Shown here piece by piece: positions 1-5,634 of a DNA stretch of 7,741 nucleotides. Source of the stretch: Bacteroidota bacterium. Its GTDB lineage: Bacteria; Bacteroidota; Bacteroidia; UKL13-3. Position 1 is the stretch's first letter. Every line of letters begins with the position of its first letter. A program made the translations under genes and the position numbers. The stretch spans positions 1 through 7,741 of the forward strand of contig RDYC01000297.1 of NCBI GenBank assembly GCA_004293295.1, given 5' to 3'. The notes under the pieces were generated by a model. That model searched no databases and was not told the DNA's origin. It worked only from the letters and a program-made list of their open reading frames with translations.

Positions 1-274
1 CTACATATTTGGCAATAATCTCTTCAAAATTATTTTCAGGCATTTGTTCAATTTTTACCAAAATTTCATTCAGGTATAAGGCATTTGCAAACCTAAAACC
101 ACCTTTGGATATTTTTTTAGTGCGTATTTGCCCTGCAAAATCAAATAATCCATTAAATAAATAGTTGTGTATTTGTTTTAAACCTTCGGTTGTGCCTATT
201 GCTATGTTATCAATATCACCGGATTCAAATAAACGATAGGCTTTTTCTAAACTTTCTTTATCAATATTTTTCAT
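1..274 (-). CDS. Fic-domain protein, N-terminal part (probable AMP-transferase), cut by window edge
   Basis: The reading frame is open from an ATG at 274-272 leftwards to the edge, giving 91 complete codons with no stop; the rest, including the catalytic HPFxxGNGR motif, lies outside the window. The visible protein begins MKNIDKESLEKAYRLFESGD and continues with the stretches GTTEGLKQIHNYLF, FDFAGQIR, ISKGGFRFANALYL and KIEQMPENNFEEIIAKYV. From memory this follows the start of small class III Fic proteins such as Neisseria NmFic almost without gaps. Family knowledge: such enzymes transfer AMP to target proteins and are held inactive by a C-terminal inhibitory helix. Whether the catalytic and inhibitory motifs are intact here cannot be seen. 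The gene is divergent from the Crp/Fnr regulator and no partner gene is visible. The family call is strong; activity and target are unknown. Confidence 0.88.
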   Translation of the reverse strand, partial: MKNIDKESLEKAYRLFESGDIDNIAIGTTEGLKQIHNYLFNGLFDFAGQIRTKKISKGGFRFANALYLNEILVKIEQMPENNFEEIIAKYV

Positions 275-306
275 TTGAGTGGAGCTAAAACCAATGGCTT
301 TATGTT

Positions 307-314
307 CAAAAATA
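307..314 (-). promoter_or_regulatory. Candidate -7 promoter element for the Fic gene
   Basis: On the minus strand this reads TATTTTTG, an exact match to the Bacteroidota -7 consensus TAnnTTTG. It would start transcription near 300, giving a leader of roughly 25 bases before the ATG at 274. I see no convincing -33 TTG element at the expected distance, and the surroundings are AT-rich, so a chance match is possible. Confidence 0.4.
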
Positions 315-373
315 CATTAAAATGTTGTGCTTTTACTTAGCAGAAATGAAAATAGTAAGTAAACTAAGTCCGC

Positions 374-444
374 ACGCATCCCGCAAAGGGCTGTTGGAGA
401 AAATTTGGTGTATGCCACGGACGGCAGGTCCGCGACAGCGGGAC
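374..444. repeat. Degenerate intergenic repeat, copy 1, with hairpin
   Basis: This block is visibly richer in G+C than its surroundings and resembles 5565-5634. Both begin ACGCATCC, then have GCAA with GGG, then after a variable spacer a perfect CGGAC/GTCCG inverted repeat followed by GCGAC. Here the hairpin is 418-432 (CGGAC-GGCAG-GTCCG). The block lies between the divergent Fic and Crp/Fnr genes, so it is not in a place where a terminator is needed. Apart from this repeat, the palindrome at 500-513 and the -7 candidate at 307-314, I see nothing else in the 275-585 gap. It is probably a dispersed, non-coding genomic repeat. Confidence 0.6.
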
Positions 445-499
445 AATTTTTGCAGCGTGTGCGAATTAAGTCTTTACCATATCGCGTAAAAATACCTTA

Positions 500-513
500 T
501 TATTGAGCAATAA
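500..513. promoter_or_regulatory. 14-bp palindrome upstream of the Crp/Fnr gene (candidate operator)
   Basis: TTATTG-AG-CAATAA is a perfect inverted repeat with two 6-base arms and a 2-base centre. Read as 5+4+5 it has the length and TTxxx/xxxAA shape of binding sites used by many Crp/Fnr proteins (E. coli Fnr: TTGAT-N4-ATCAA). It lies 72 bp upstream of the regulator start, so autoregulation is plausible. No clear -7 element is visible between it and the gene. The function is inferred. Confidence 0.35.
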
Positions 514-585
514 AACGCAGTTAAACACAGACTGATGGTTTGTAATACCTCTCACTTAAAACCTGACACTTTAGGACAATAGCCT

Positions 586-1164
586 ATGTACGACCAAATT
601 TTGAAACGACTTTCACAATTTATTTTACTTGATAAAAGTGAAGAAGAAATTTTTGTATCTAAACTCATGGTAAAAAGGTATGAGAAGAAGGAGTTGGTTT
701 TGCAGGAGGGAGAAGTTTGCAGGTATGCTTATTTTGTAAATAGTGGTTGCATACGTTATTACTACAATGTTAACGGACAAGAAAATACCGCTCAGTTTTT
801 TTTTGAAAATGGCTGGTATACGGATTATGATAGTTTCTTAACGGGTAGGCCAACTAAACAGAACATAGAAACACTTGAAAAATCTGAATTGATTCTATTG
901 TCTGCAAAAGATCTGCAACAGTTGTATAATCAACTTCCTAAGTTTGAACGCTTTGGGCGTTTAATGGCAGAAAATGCCTTTCTAGGCATTCGTCAGCGCA
1001 ATGAGATGCTGGAGAATCAAACAGCAGAGGAGCGTTATTTAACATTGATGAATGAAAGGCCAAAGGTTTTTGAAAGAATCCCACAACATTACGTGGCTTC
1101 CTATCTGGGTATTAAACCACCCTCATTAAGTCGCATTCGCAAGAGAATTCTTGACAATAAGTGA
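586..1164 (+). CDS. Crp/Fnr-family transcriptional regulator
   Basis: This 192-residue protein has an N-terminal cyclic-nucleotide-binding-like beta-roll (about residues 5-115) and a C-terminal helix-turn-helix. The DNA-binding part is seen around 165-187 (IPQHYVASYLGI, then PPSLSRIRKRI), a typical Crp-type recognition helix. The beta-roll has the usual turn at 40-55 (QEGEVCRYAYFVNSGCIRYY) but lacks the GE...RSA phosphate-binding cassette of cAMP-binding Crp. It also lacks the N-terminal cysteine cluster of oxygen-sensing Fnr; only Cys45 and Cys55 are present. The effector is therefore unknown. The form is that of the many small Crp/Fnr proteins of Bacteroidota. The ATG at 586 fits the usual N-terminus of the family, and no strong Shine-Dalgarno is seen. 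It sits 135 bp before a co-directional array of secreted proteins, with palindromes upstream of itself and upstream of the array, so it is the obvious candidate regulator of that array. Confidence 0.92.
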   Translation: MYDQILKRLSQFILLDKSEEEIFVSKLMVKRYEKKELVLQEGEVCRYAYFVNSGCIRYYYNVNGQENTAQFFFENGWYTDYDSFLTGRPTKQNIETLEKSELILLSAKDLQQLYNQLPKFERFGRLMAENAFLGIRQRNEMLENQTAEERYLTLMNERPKVFERIPQHYVASYLGIKPPSLSRIRKRILDNK

Positions 1165-1219
1165 TTACCTCATTCTTAAAGTATAACCCCCAAAGGCATT
1201 CGTAAACGTTTTGTATTTC

Positions 1220-1233
1220 TTAACCTGGGTTAA
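1220..1233. promoter_or_regulatory. 14-bp palindrome at the array promoter (candidate Crp/Fnr operator)
   Basis: TTAACC-TG-GGTTAA is a perfect inverted repeat of 6+2+6 bases, the same architecture as the palindrome at 500-513. Its centre (1226.5) is 33 bp upstream of the centre of the -7-like element at 1256-1263. That puts it near -40, where the -33 element would otherwise be and where class II Crp/Fnr activators bind. A second short palindrome, AAACGTTT, lies at 1204-1211 but is too short to weigh. Binding by the neighbouring regulator is inference. Confidence 0.45.
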
Positions 1234-1255
1234 CGTCCACGGAAAATAGTAGCCA

Positions 1256-1263
1256 CATCTTTG
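1256..1263 (+). promoter_or_regulatory. Candidate -7 element of the barrel-array promoter
   Basis: CATCTTTG matches the Bacteroidota -7 consensus TAnnTTTG in five of the six fixed positions and continues with CA, as such promoters often do. Transcription would begin near 1267-1270, leaving a leader of about 30 AT-rich bases before the ATG at 1300. No TTG -33 box is evident; its place is taken by the palindrome at 1220-1233, which fits an activator-dependent promoter. Confidence 0.5.
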
Positions 1264-1299
1264 CAACGTAATAAATTAATTATTTAAATACGTTTCAAA

Positions 1300-1995
1300 A
1301 TGAAAAAGCTGATTGTAACTCTTGCAGTGAGTATAACCTGCCTGTTTGCACAAATTGTAAATGCACAATCAATGATTGATGCAGGCATTGGTTTATCTAA
1401 CCAAGACAATGGCTTACTGAACATTGCATTAAGAAAACAATTCTCGGAGAAATTCAGGGCGGGTGTTGAACTGCAAACAGGTTCAGTAAAATACCGATTT
1501 ATTGGCGCTAAAGTGATTGATGAAGGTTTTAGCACTTCATTTAGTATTCCATTTTCAGTTAGAGTTTATGAATTTGAAAAACTGCGCCTTGATTACTATA
1601 CAAGGATGGGCGTTCGTTTTCAAAACGTTAGCCAATCGTTTGCAGACGAAAAGAAATTACAAGCGAATAATTCTTTTGGCCTAAATGCAGAACTTGGATT
1701 GCAGGTTAGTCTAGCGTTGTCTGAAAAGCTGAATATCCAATCTGGAGTAACACTTCCTAATTTGTTTGAGGTTAATCCTGAGTTTATTTACGAAAATAAT
1801 GTAACGAATCTATTTGCTGGTGTTGCTTATAAACTTTCTGAAAAATCAACATTTATGTTTAGGGCAAATGCAGGGCCATCAGCAGGTGCAAATGGCGATT
1901 CGCAAAAGTTTAACTGGGGGTTGCAGGCAGGTCTCCGTTTTTCTTTAAATGGGTCTCAAAACGCTTCAACTCTTCGCCTTGACCCTCTTTATTAA
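1300..1995 (+). CDS. Secreted beta-strand-rich protein, probable outer-membrane beta-barrel (array gene 1)
   Basis: This 231-residue protein has a signal peptide at 1-22 (positive MKK, hydrophobic core, cleavage after NA before Q). I do not recognise a named family. The mature part has repeated amphipathic strands such as KFRAGVELQTGSVKYRFIGA, LRLDYYTRMGVRFQNV, SFGLNAELGLQVSLAL and FNWGLQAGLRFSLN, the pattern of small OmpA- or OprF-like barrels. It does not end on the final strand: after LRFSL there is a polar tail (GSQNASTLRLDPLY), unlike the C-terminal phenylalanine of genes 4-6. Its signal-peptide DNA is nearly the same as in genes 5 and 6 while the mature part is not, suggesting a chimera. 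It is the first gene after the candidate regulated promoter, and the next gene follows after 48 bp. Its function is unknown. Confidence 0.8.
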   Translation: MKKLIVTLAVSITCLFAQIVNAQSMIDAGIGLSNQDNGLLNIALRKQFSEKFRAGVELQTGSVKYRFIGAKVIDEGFSTSFSIPFSVRVYEFEKLRLDYYTRMGVRFQNVSQSFADEKKLQANNSFGLNAELGLQVSLALSEKLNIQSGVTLPNLFEVNPEFIYENNVTNLFAGVAYKLSEKSTFMFRANAGPSAGANGDSQKFNWGLQAGLRFSLNGSQNASTLRLDPLY

Positions 1996-2043
1996 ACGCA
2001 AAATTTCTACAATTAAACTTTACTTATTTAAAATAATAATACA

Positions 2044-2739
2044 ATGAAAAATTTAATCATTTCACTATCATTTTTTCTGATGGCACTTGGCTTAAACGCA
2101 CAGAATGATGTAACTAATACAACAAAAAAACACAAAATAGGCTGGTTTGTTACACCTGAATACAGTTCAATGTTTCTTAAAGACCATATTGGGCACGCTG
2201 TTGGCTTCTCTATGGGATTAAAATTATTTAATGACCATCTTAAAGTAGGTTACTACAATTATGCCAGAAGTGGTCCTATCAATTCACATACTATCAATAC
2301 ACCATTGCCTGATGGCAAAACATACAAAGGTAAATCTTCTGTTGATTTGCGTGCTGATCACGGAGCTTTCGGTTTGATGATAGCACCTTCATTTACCCTT
2401 CGAAAATCAAACATTGAAATTGACTTCCCGATATATATTGGGTCAATTGGTGCGGGCTTTTATCTATCAGGCGATGACAGAAAAACTCCTGATAACAGAA
2501 GAGTAAGCGACTGGGAGAATGACCTTTTTGATGGTAAAGATGCTGCTTTTGCAGGCATGACGGAATTTGGTGTTAGAGCATTTGTGCCAACTAAAATAAA
2601 TGGGTTGCATTGGGGAGTTGGTTTGCACTATCTAACGGTACAAGACTGGACTACTTTCTTAGACCCATCAGGTGATTTCTACAACAATAAGTTTAGGGCT
2701 TCGGTATTTGTAAACTTTGGTTCAAAACAAAGGAACTAA
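2044..2739 (+). CDS. Secreted beta-strand-rich protein, probable outer-membrane protein (array gene 2)
   Basis: This 231-residue protein has a signal peptide at 1-19 (MKNLIISLSFFLMALGLNA, then Q). The mature part contains likely barrel strands: HAVGFSMGLKLFNDHLKVGYY, HGAFGLMIAPSFTLR, IEIDFPIYIGSIGAGFYL, GMTEFGVRAFVPT, LHWGVGLHYLTVQDW and FRASVFVNFG. The last ends in a phenylalanine-rich strand followed by only six residues (GSKQRN), consistent with insertion by the BAM machinery. The loop between strands around residues 145-170 is rich in Asp and Arg (GDDRKTPDNRR, NDLFDGKD). I do not recognise the family, and it has no obvious similarity by eye to genes 4-6. The start ATG follows an AT-rich leader without a Shine-Dalgarno. 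It is probably co-transcribed with genes 1 and 3; the gap to gene 3 is 19 bp. Confidence 0.8.
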   Translation: MKNLIISLSFFLMALGLNAQNDVTNTTKKHKIGWFVTPEYSSMFLKDHIGHAVGFSMGLKLFNDHLKVGYYNYARSGPINSHTINTPLPDGKTYKGKSSVDLRADHGAFGLMIAPSFTLRKSNIEIDFPIYIGSIGAGFYLSGDDRKTPDNRRVSDWENDLFDGKDAAFAGMTEFGVRAFVPTKINGLHWGVGLHYLTVQDWTTFLDPSGDFYNNKFRASVFVNFGSKQRN

Positions 2740-2745
2740 CTAATT

Positions 2746-2751
2746 AGAAGG
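2746..2751 (+). promoter_or_regulatory. Shine-Dalgarno-like site before array gene 3
   Basis: AGAAGG lies seven bases before the ATG at 2759, an ideal spacing. The other five array genes have A-rich leaders with no such motif, as is normal in Bacteroidota, so this gene may be translated with a different efficiency from its neighbours. Confidence 0.4.
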
Positions 2752-2758
2752 GAATAGT

Positions 2759-3412
2759 ATGAAAAAAATATTATTGTTGGCGACTTGCACTTTTGCCATA
2801 TCAAAAATCCAAGCCCAAACGGAAAGCAAAAAAGATTTGCTGTATAGTCATAAATTTTCAATAGTGGCTGGATTAATTCAACCGTTAGCGTTGCAAGGTG
2901 GCAATATTGAGGCAACTTACACTACCAAAAGAATGATTTTTGACTATTCGCACGGGTTTAACCTCAATCCCCCATCATCTGGCGATTACAAAACTCAAAA
3001 TGTAGTTTTAAATATTCCATTCTCAACAGGGTTTGGAATAGGTTATCGCATAAACTCATTTCTTGATATTCGTTTTGAACCAAAACTTCATAGTTGGGAA
3101 GTGTATGATAAAGATGCTTCTCAAACTTCTACCAACAGAATAAAAGATTATAAAACATTTACACTTGGAGTGGGTATTTATTACCGATATTTCCCCTTTA
3201 AGAATAGTAAAAGTAAGGGCTTACAAGGAATTACTACAGCCACCAGTATAAGATGGTGGCAAAATGTAGGTTCAACTTTAAGCAATGATGAGTTTAGCTA
3301 TAATAATAAAACTACGGGAAAAAAAGAGACGCTTAAAGCTGCCAACATAGGTATTGGGAATACACCAATAATTTTTAACATTTCGGTAGGTTACACTTTT
3401 GGAGGTAAATAA
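2759..3412 (+). CDS. Secreted beta-strand-rich protein, probable outer-membrane protein (array gene 3)
   Basis: This 217-residue protein has a signal peptide at 1-19 (MKKILLLATCTFAISKIQA, then Q). Likely barrel strands include HKFSIVAGLIQPLAL, GNIEATYTTKRMIFDYSHGF, STGFGIGYRINSFLDIRFEP, FTLGVGIYYRYFPF and the closing IIFNISVGYTFGGK, whose phenylalanine is three residues from the end. The segment KTQNVVLNIPFSTGFGIGYR suggests a membrane-spanning hairpin. I recognise no named family. The gene is closely linked to gene 2 and is followed by a strong inverted repeat, so it is probably the last gene of the first transcription unit. Confidence 0.8.
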   Translation: MKKILLLATCTFAISKIQAQTESKKDLLYSHKFSIVAGLIQPLALQGGNIEATYTTKRMIFDYSHGFNLNPPSSGDYKTQNVVLNIPFSTGFGIGYRINSFLDIRFEPKLHSWEVYDKDASQTSTNRIKDYKTFTLGVGIYYRYFPFKNSKSKGLQGITTATSIRWWQNVGSTLSNDEFSYNNKTTGKKETLKAANIGIGNTPIIFNISVGYTFGGK

Positions 3413-3427
3413 ATAAAACTTTAGAAT

Positions 3428-3468
3428 AACAAGGGCTGATTTTATGTTTAATTAAATCAGCCCTTGTT
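3428..3468 (+). terminator. Strong hairpin between array genes 3 and 4, probable terminator
   Basis: The arms AACAAGGGCTGATTT (3428-3442) and AAATCAGCCCTTGTT (3454-3468) are exact reverse complements, giving a 15-bp stem with an 11-base loop. Starting 15 bases after the stop of gene 3, it sits where a terminator is expected. The distal arm ends in TTGTT, but the following bases are A-rich rather than T-rich, so termination may be partial or the hairpin may instead protect the mRNA end. It finishes 14 bases before the start codon of gene 4. Confidence 0.6.
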
Positions 3469-3482
3469 CAAAAAAACAATCA

Positions 3483-4184
3483 ATGAAAAAATCAATAAGT
3501 ACCTTCACATTTTTTGTAAGTGTTCTGGTTTTATTTTCAGCAAATGCACAAAATCCAATTTCTCAAAAAATTCAAACTGAATTTGGGATAGGGTTTGCTA
3601 CTTCTATTTTACATAGTGGAAAAGAACTTATGCGATCTCAGGAACTTAGAGAGCAAGGTCTAAGCTATTTTCAAAATAGTGCTGGTATTAGAAAAAATGT
3701 TGGCTCCTACGGAACGCCAATTGGTTGGGTTCTTACCACTGCATATTATCGCCCTACAAAAAAGGTAAAGGGCTTAATGCTTGGCACCGCATTACGAGCC
3801 TCACTAACCGGCAGTGAACCAAGTTCTGATGGCTACGAAGAAGGCTATTTCTTCAATTACATCACTATAACAGGAGGTGCAAAATATTACCCTTTTACCC
3901 AAAATAATCTTTTCCTATTGGGTGAATTTGGAATGGCTTCTGTACTTACCAAAAACAGGTTTATTAATAGTGAAGGAAAACAAAATTATTTTCATCAGTT
4001 TGGTGTTGGAACAAATTTGTCTGCAGCTGTTGGCTACTCATTTAAACCATTTAAGAATAGTGAAAAGACATTTGACATGAAGGCTGTTTATCAACTTAAT
4101 AATACAAGAGTAGAAGTGGATAATATTGGCAATGATTCATGGCAGTTTTCAGGTCTTAACTTCATCGCATCTGTTAATTTTTAA
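3483..4184 (+). CDS. Outer-membrane beta-barrel protein (array gene 4, divergent paralogue of genes 5 and 6)
   Basis: This 233-residue protein has a signal peptide at 1-22 (FSANA, then Q). It follows the plan of genes 5 and 6: an opening strand TEFGIGFATS, a strand before and after KGLMLGTALR, the block YFFNYITITGGAKYYPFT (compare FNYYN...AKYYALS in genes 5 and 6), TKNRF...FHQFGVGTNLSAAVGYSF (compare TTKR...HQ.AIG...GYS), and a terminal strand ending LNFIASVNF with the C-terminal phenylalanine of BAM substrates. It differs by an insertion of about 20 residues after the first strand (SQELREQGLSYFQNSAG) and lacks the GDNGDD loop, having EPSSDGYEEG there. It starts 14 bases after the strong hairpin and runs 12 bp from gene 5. 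Ligand or role is unknown. Confidence 0.82.
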   Translation: MKKSISTFTFFVSVLVLFSANAQNPISQKIQTEFGIGFATSILHSGKELMRSQELREQGLSYFQNSAGIRKNVGSYGTPIGWVLTTAYYRPTKKVKGLMLGTALRASLTGSEPSSDGYEEGYFFNYITITGGAKYYPFTQNNLFLLGEFGMASVLTKNRFINSEGKQNYFHQFGVGTNLSAAVGYSFKPFKNSEKTFDMKAVYQLNNTRVEVDNIGNDSWQFSGLNFIASVNF

Positions 4185-4196
4185 ATAAAACAAACA

Positions 4197-4844
4197 ATGA
4201 AAAAAGTAGTCATAACTTTTGCAATGAGTATAACCTGCCTGATCTCGCAATTTGTGGTCGCACAAAATACCGCTACTCAAATCAGACCAAAAAACATTTA
4301 TGGTGAATTTGGATTTGGAGCAGGGCAAACAACAATTGCTAACGAAACAAAATCGCATTTAAAAGTGGCATTAGGTGGTTCTTTTGAACCCGTTGTTGCT
4401 GGTAATTTAACCACAGCCTTTTATTATGCACCATCAACATGGAAAGGCTTGGGCTTGGGCACTCGTTTAATGTGGTCTGGCGGGCCAGGAGCTGTTGGCG
4501 ACAATGGAGATGATTATTTCTTTAATTATTACAATTTCTCCGTTTCAGCCAAGTATTACGCGCTAAGTCAAACTTTTAACAAGGGGCTTTATATGCGATT
4601 ATCCTTGGGAACTGGCCAGCTTACTACAAAAAGAGCAAATGATGCATCAAACTCCTTCGTCCATCAGTTTGCCATTGGAAACACCATTTCAGGGAATATT
4701 GGTTACTCATTTCCGATTGGGAAGAATGCAATAAGCCTAGAAGGGCATGTTGAAACATCAACTCGCAGTGGAACTATTAACGGACTTGGAGACAAAACCC
4801 TAAGAAGCGGGCAAATTGGAGCAAACATTATCTATTCATTCTAA
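4197..4844 (+). CDS. Outer-membrane beta-barrel protein (array gene 5, tandem duplicate of gene 6)
   Basis: This 215-residue protein has a signal peptide at 1-22 (SITCLISQFVVA, then Q). From the first strand (YGEFGFGAGQT, residues 35-45) to the end it aligns with gene 6 without gaps, about half the residues being identical by hand count. Shared blocks are WKGLG, GDNGDDY (101-107), FNYYN, AKYYALS, KGLY, TTKR, HQ.AIG, IGY and the final SGQIG.NI..SF with C-terminal phenylalanine. These are alternating aromatic/glycine strands of a small outer-membrane barrel, and GDNGDDY would be an acidic loop. The Cys in the signal peptide is not in a good lipobox and lies inside the hydrophobic core, so it is not taken as a lipoprotein. 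It is co-directional with gene 4 (12-bp gap) and gene 6 (12-bp gap), so translation and transcription are probably shared. Function is unknown. Confidence 0.85.
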   Translation: MKKVVITFAMSITCLISQFVVAQNTATQIRPKNIYGEFGFGAGQTTIANETKSHLKVALGGSFEPVVAGNLTTAFYYAPSTWKGLGLGTRLMWSGGPGAVGDNGDDYFFNYYNFSVSAKYYALSQTFNKGLYMRLSLGTGQLTTKRANDASNSFVHQFAIGNTISGNIGYSFPIGKNAISLEGHVETSTRSGTINGLGDKTLRSGQIGANIIYSF

Positions 4845-4856
4845 ACCAATCATGAT

Positions 4857-5504
4857 ATGAAAAAGTCGAGTATAACTCTTGCGGTGAGTATAACCTGCCT
4901 TTTTGCGCAAATGGTAAGTGCACAAACATCAACTGATAAAAAAATAAAGCTACCCGTTTATGGAGAAGTTGGCTTAGGTTTCGGGCAAACCTTGTTTTTT
5001 GGTGATATGAAATCGCAACTTACAAAATCGTATGGTGGTGCTTTTGAATCTGGTATTGGTAACAACTTGATGATGGGATTTTACATTGCACCTGAAAACT
5101 GGAAAGGACTTGGTGTAGGCTCCAGAATTAAGGGAACATTCGGTACTTCTGTAAAAGGCGACAATGGCGATGATTACATTTTTAATTATTACAATCTTGC
5201 CATTACTGCCAAGTATTATGCATTGAGTAAAGAATTTAAAAAGGGCCTTTATGTTCGTGGCAGTTTTGGTTTTGGGCAGTTTACCACCAAACGTGTGAAT
5301 GAAGCCGCAAACTTGTACAAGCATCAATATGCCATTGGTTCCTCACTAATGGGCGGCATTGGTTATACCTTACCATTCAAAAAAACAGCGTTAAGTTTTG
5401 AGGCCGAATTCGACTATTCTAACAGAAATGGCACTATTGACGGAAGCGGAGACGCAAGTTATAAAAGCGGGCAAATAGGTGGCAACATCGTGTTGTCATT
5501 TTAA
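4857..5504 (+). CDS. Outer-membrane beta-barrel protein (array gene 6, tandem duplicate of gene 5)
   Basis: This 215-residue protein has exactly the same length as gene 5. The signal peptide is residues 1-22 (SITCLFAQMVSA, then Q). Strands and motifs match gene 5: YGEVGLGFGQT (35-45), WKGLGVGSR (82-90), GDNGDDY (101-107), FNYYN (109-113), AKYYALS (118-124), TTKR (143-146), and the ending SGQIGGNIVLSF. Differences cluster in the segments expected to be loops and at exchangeable strand positions (F/Y, I/V/L), which suggests an old duplication kept under selection for the fold. A two-codon ATG-ATA-TGA frame at 4852-4860 overlaps the start codon and is ignored. It is the last gene of the array; no clear terminator follows, only the repeat at 5565-5634. 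Confidence 0.85.
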   Translation: MKKSSITLAVSITCLFAQMVSAQTSTDKKIKLPVYGEVGLGFGQTLFFGDMKSQLTKSYGGAFESGIGNNLMMGFYIAPENWKGLGVGSRIKGTFGTSVKGDNGDDYIFNYYNLAITAKYYALSKEFKKGLYVRGSFGFGQFTTKRVNEAANLYKHQYAIGSSLMGGIGYTLPFKKTALSFEAEFDYSNRNGTIDGSGDASYKSGQIGGNIVLSF

Positions 5505-5564
5505 AAGCAATAAACGAAATAGCCCACTCATGCGTATTTGCAATGCGTATGCAGAAAACCCTCC

Positions 5565-5634
5565 ACGCATCCAGCAAGGGGCCGGTTGTATATAATTCGT
5601 GTGCGTTACGGACTGCTGTCCGCGACCAGCAAGG
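5565..5634. repeat. Degenerate intergenic repeat, copy 2, with hairpin
   Basis: This block is related to 374-444: ACGCATCC, GCAAGGGG, a spacer, then the perfect inverted repeat CGGAC-TGCT-GTCCG at 5609-5622 followed by GCGAC. The arms of the hairpin are kept while the loop differs (TGCT here, GGCAG in copy 1), which suggests the structure matters. It lies in the 249-bp gap between array gene 6 and the AlbA_2 gene. Elsewhere in this gap I see only short repeats of TGCGTAT (5531-5537 and 5544-5550) and TTTGCA (5730-5735 and 5753-5758). Confidence 0.6.

Noticed and set aside
586..1164. Calling the regulator a true cAMP receptor or an oxygen-sensing Fnr
   Set aside because: The cAMP phosphate-binding cassette and the N-terminal cysteine cluster are both absent, so only the family name is supported.
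1300..1371. Possible lipoprotein signal (SITC) in array genes 1, 5 and 6
   Set aside because: The residue before Cys is Thr rather than Gly, Ala or Ser, the Cys is inside the hydrophobic core, and a good signal peptidase I site (A before Q) follows eight residues later.
4852..4860. Two-codon frame ATG-ATA-TGA overlapping the start of array gene 6
   Set aside because: It could in principle be a regulatory mini-frame, but one such short string is expected by chance and there is no supporting signal.
4974..5327. A 117-codon open frame on the minus strand inside array gene 6
   Set aside because: It is antisense to a well-supported barrel gene, has no signal peptide or recognisable motif and no promoter; its openness follows from the base composition of gene 6.
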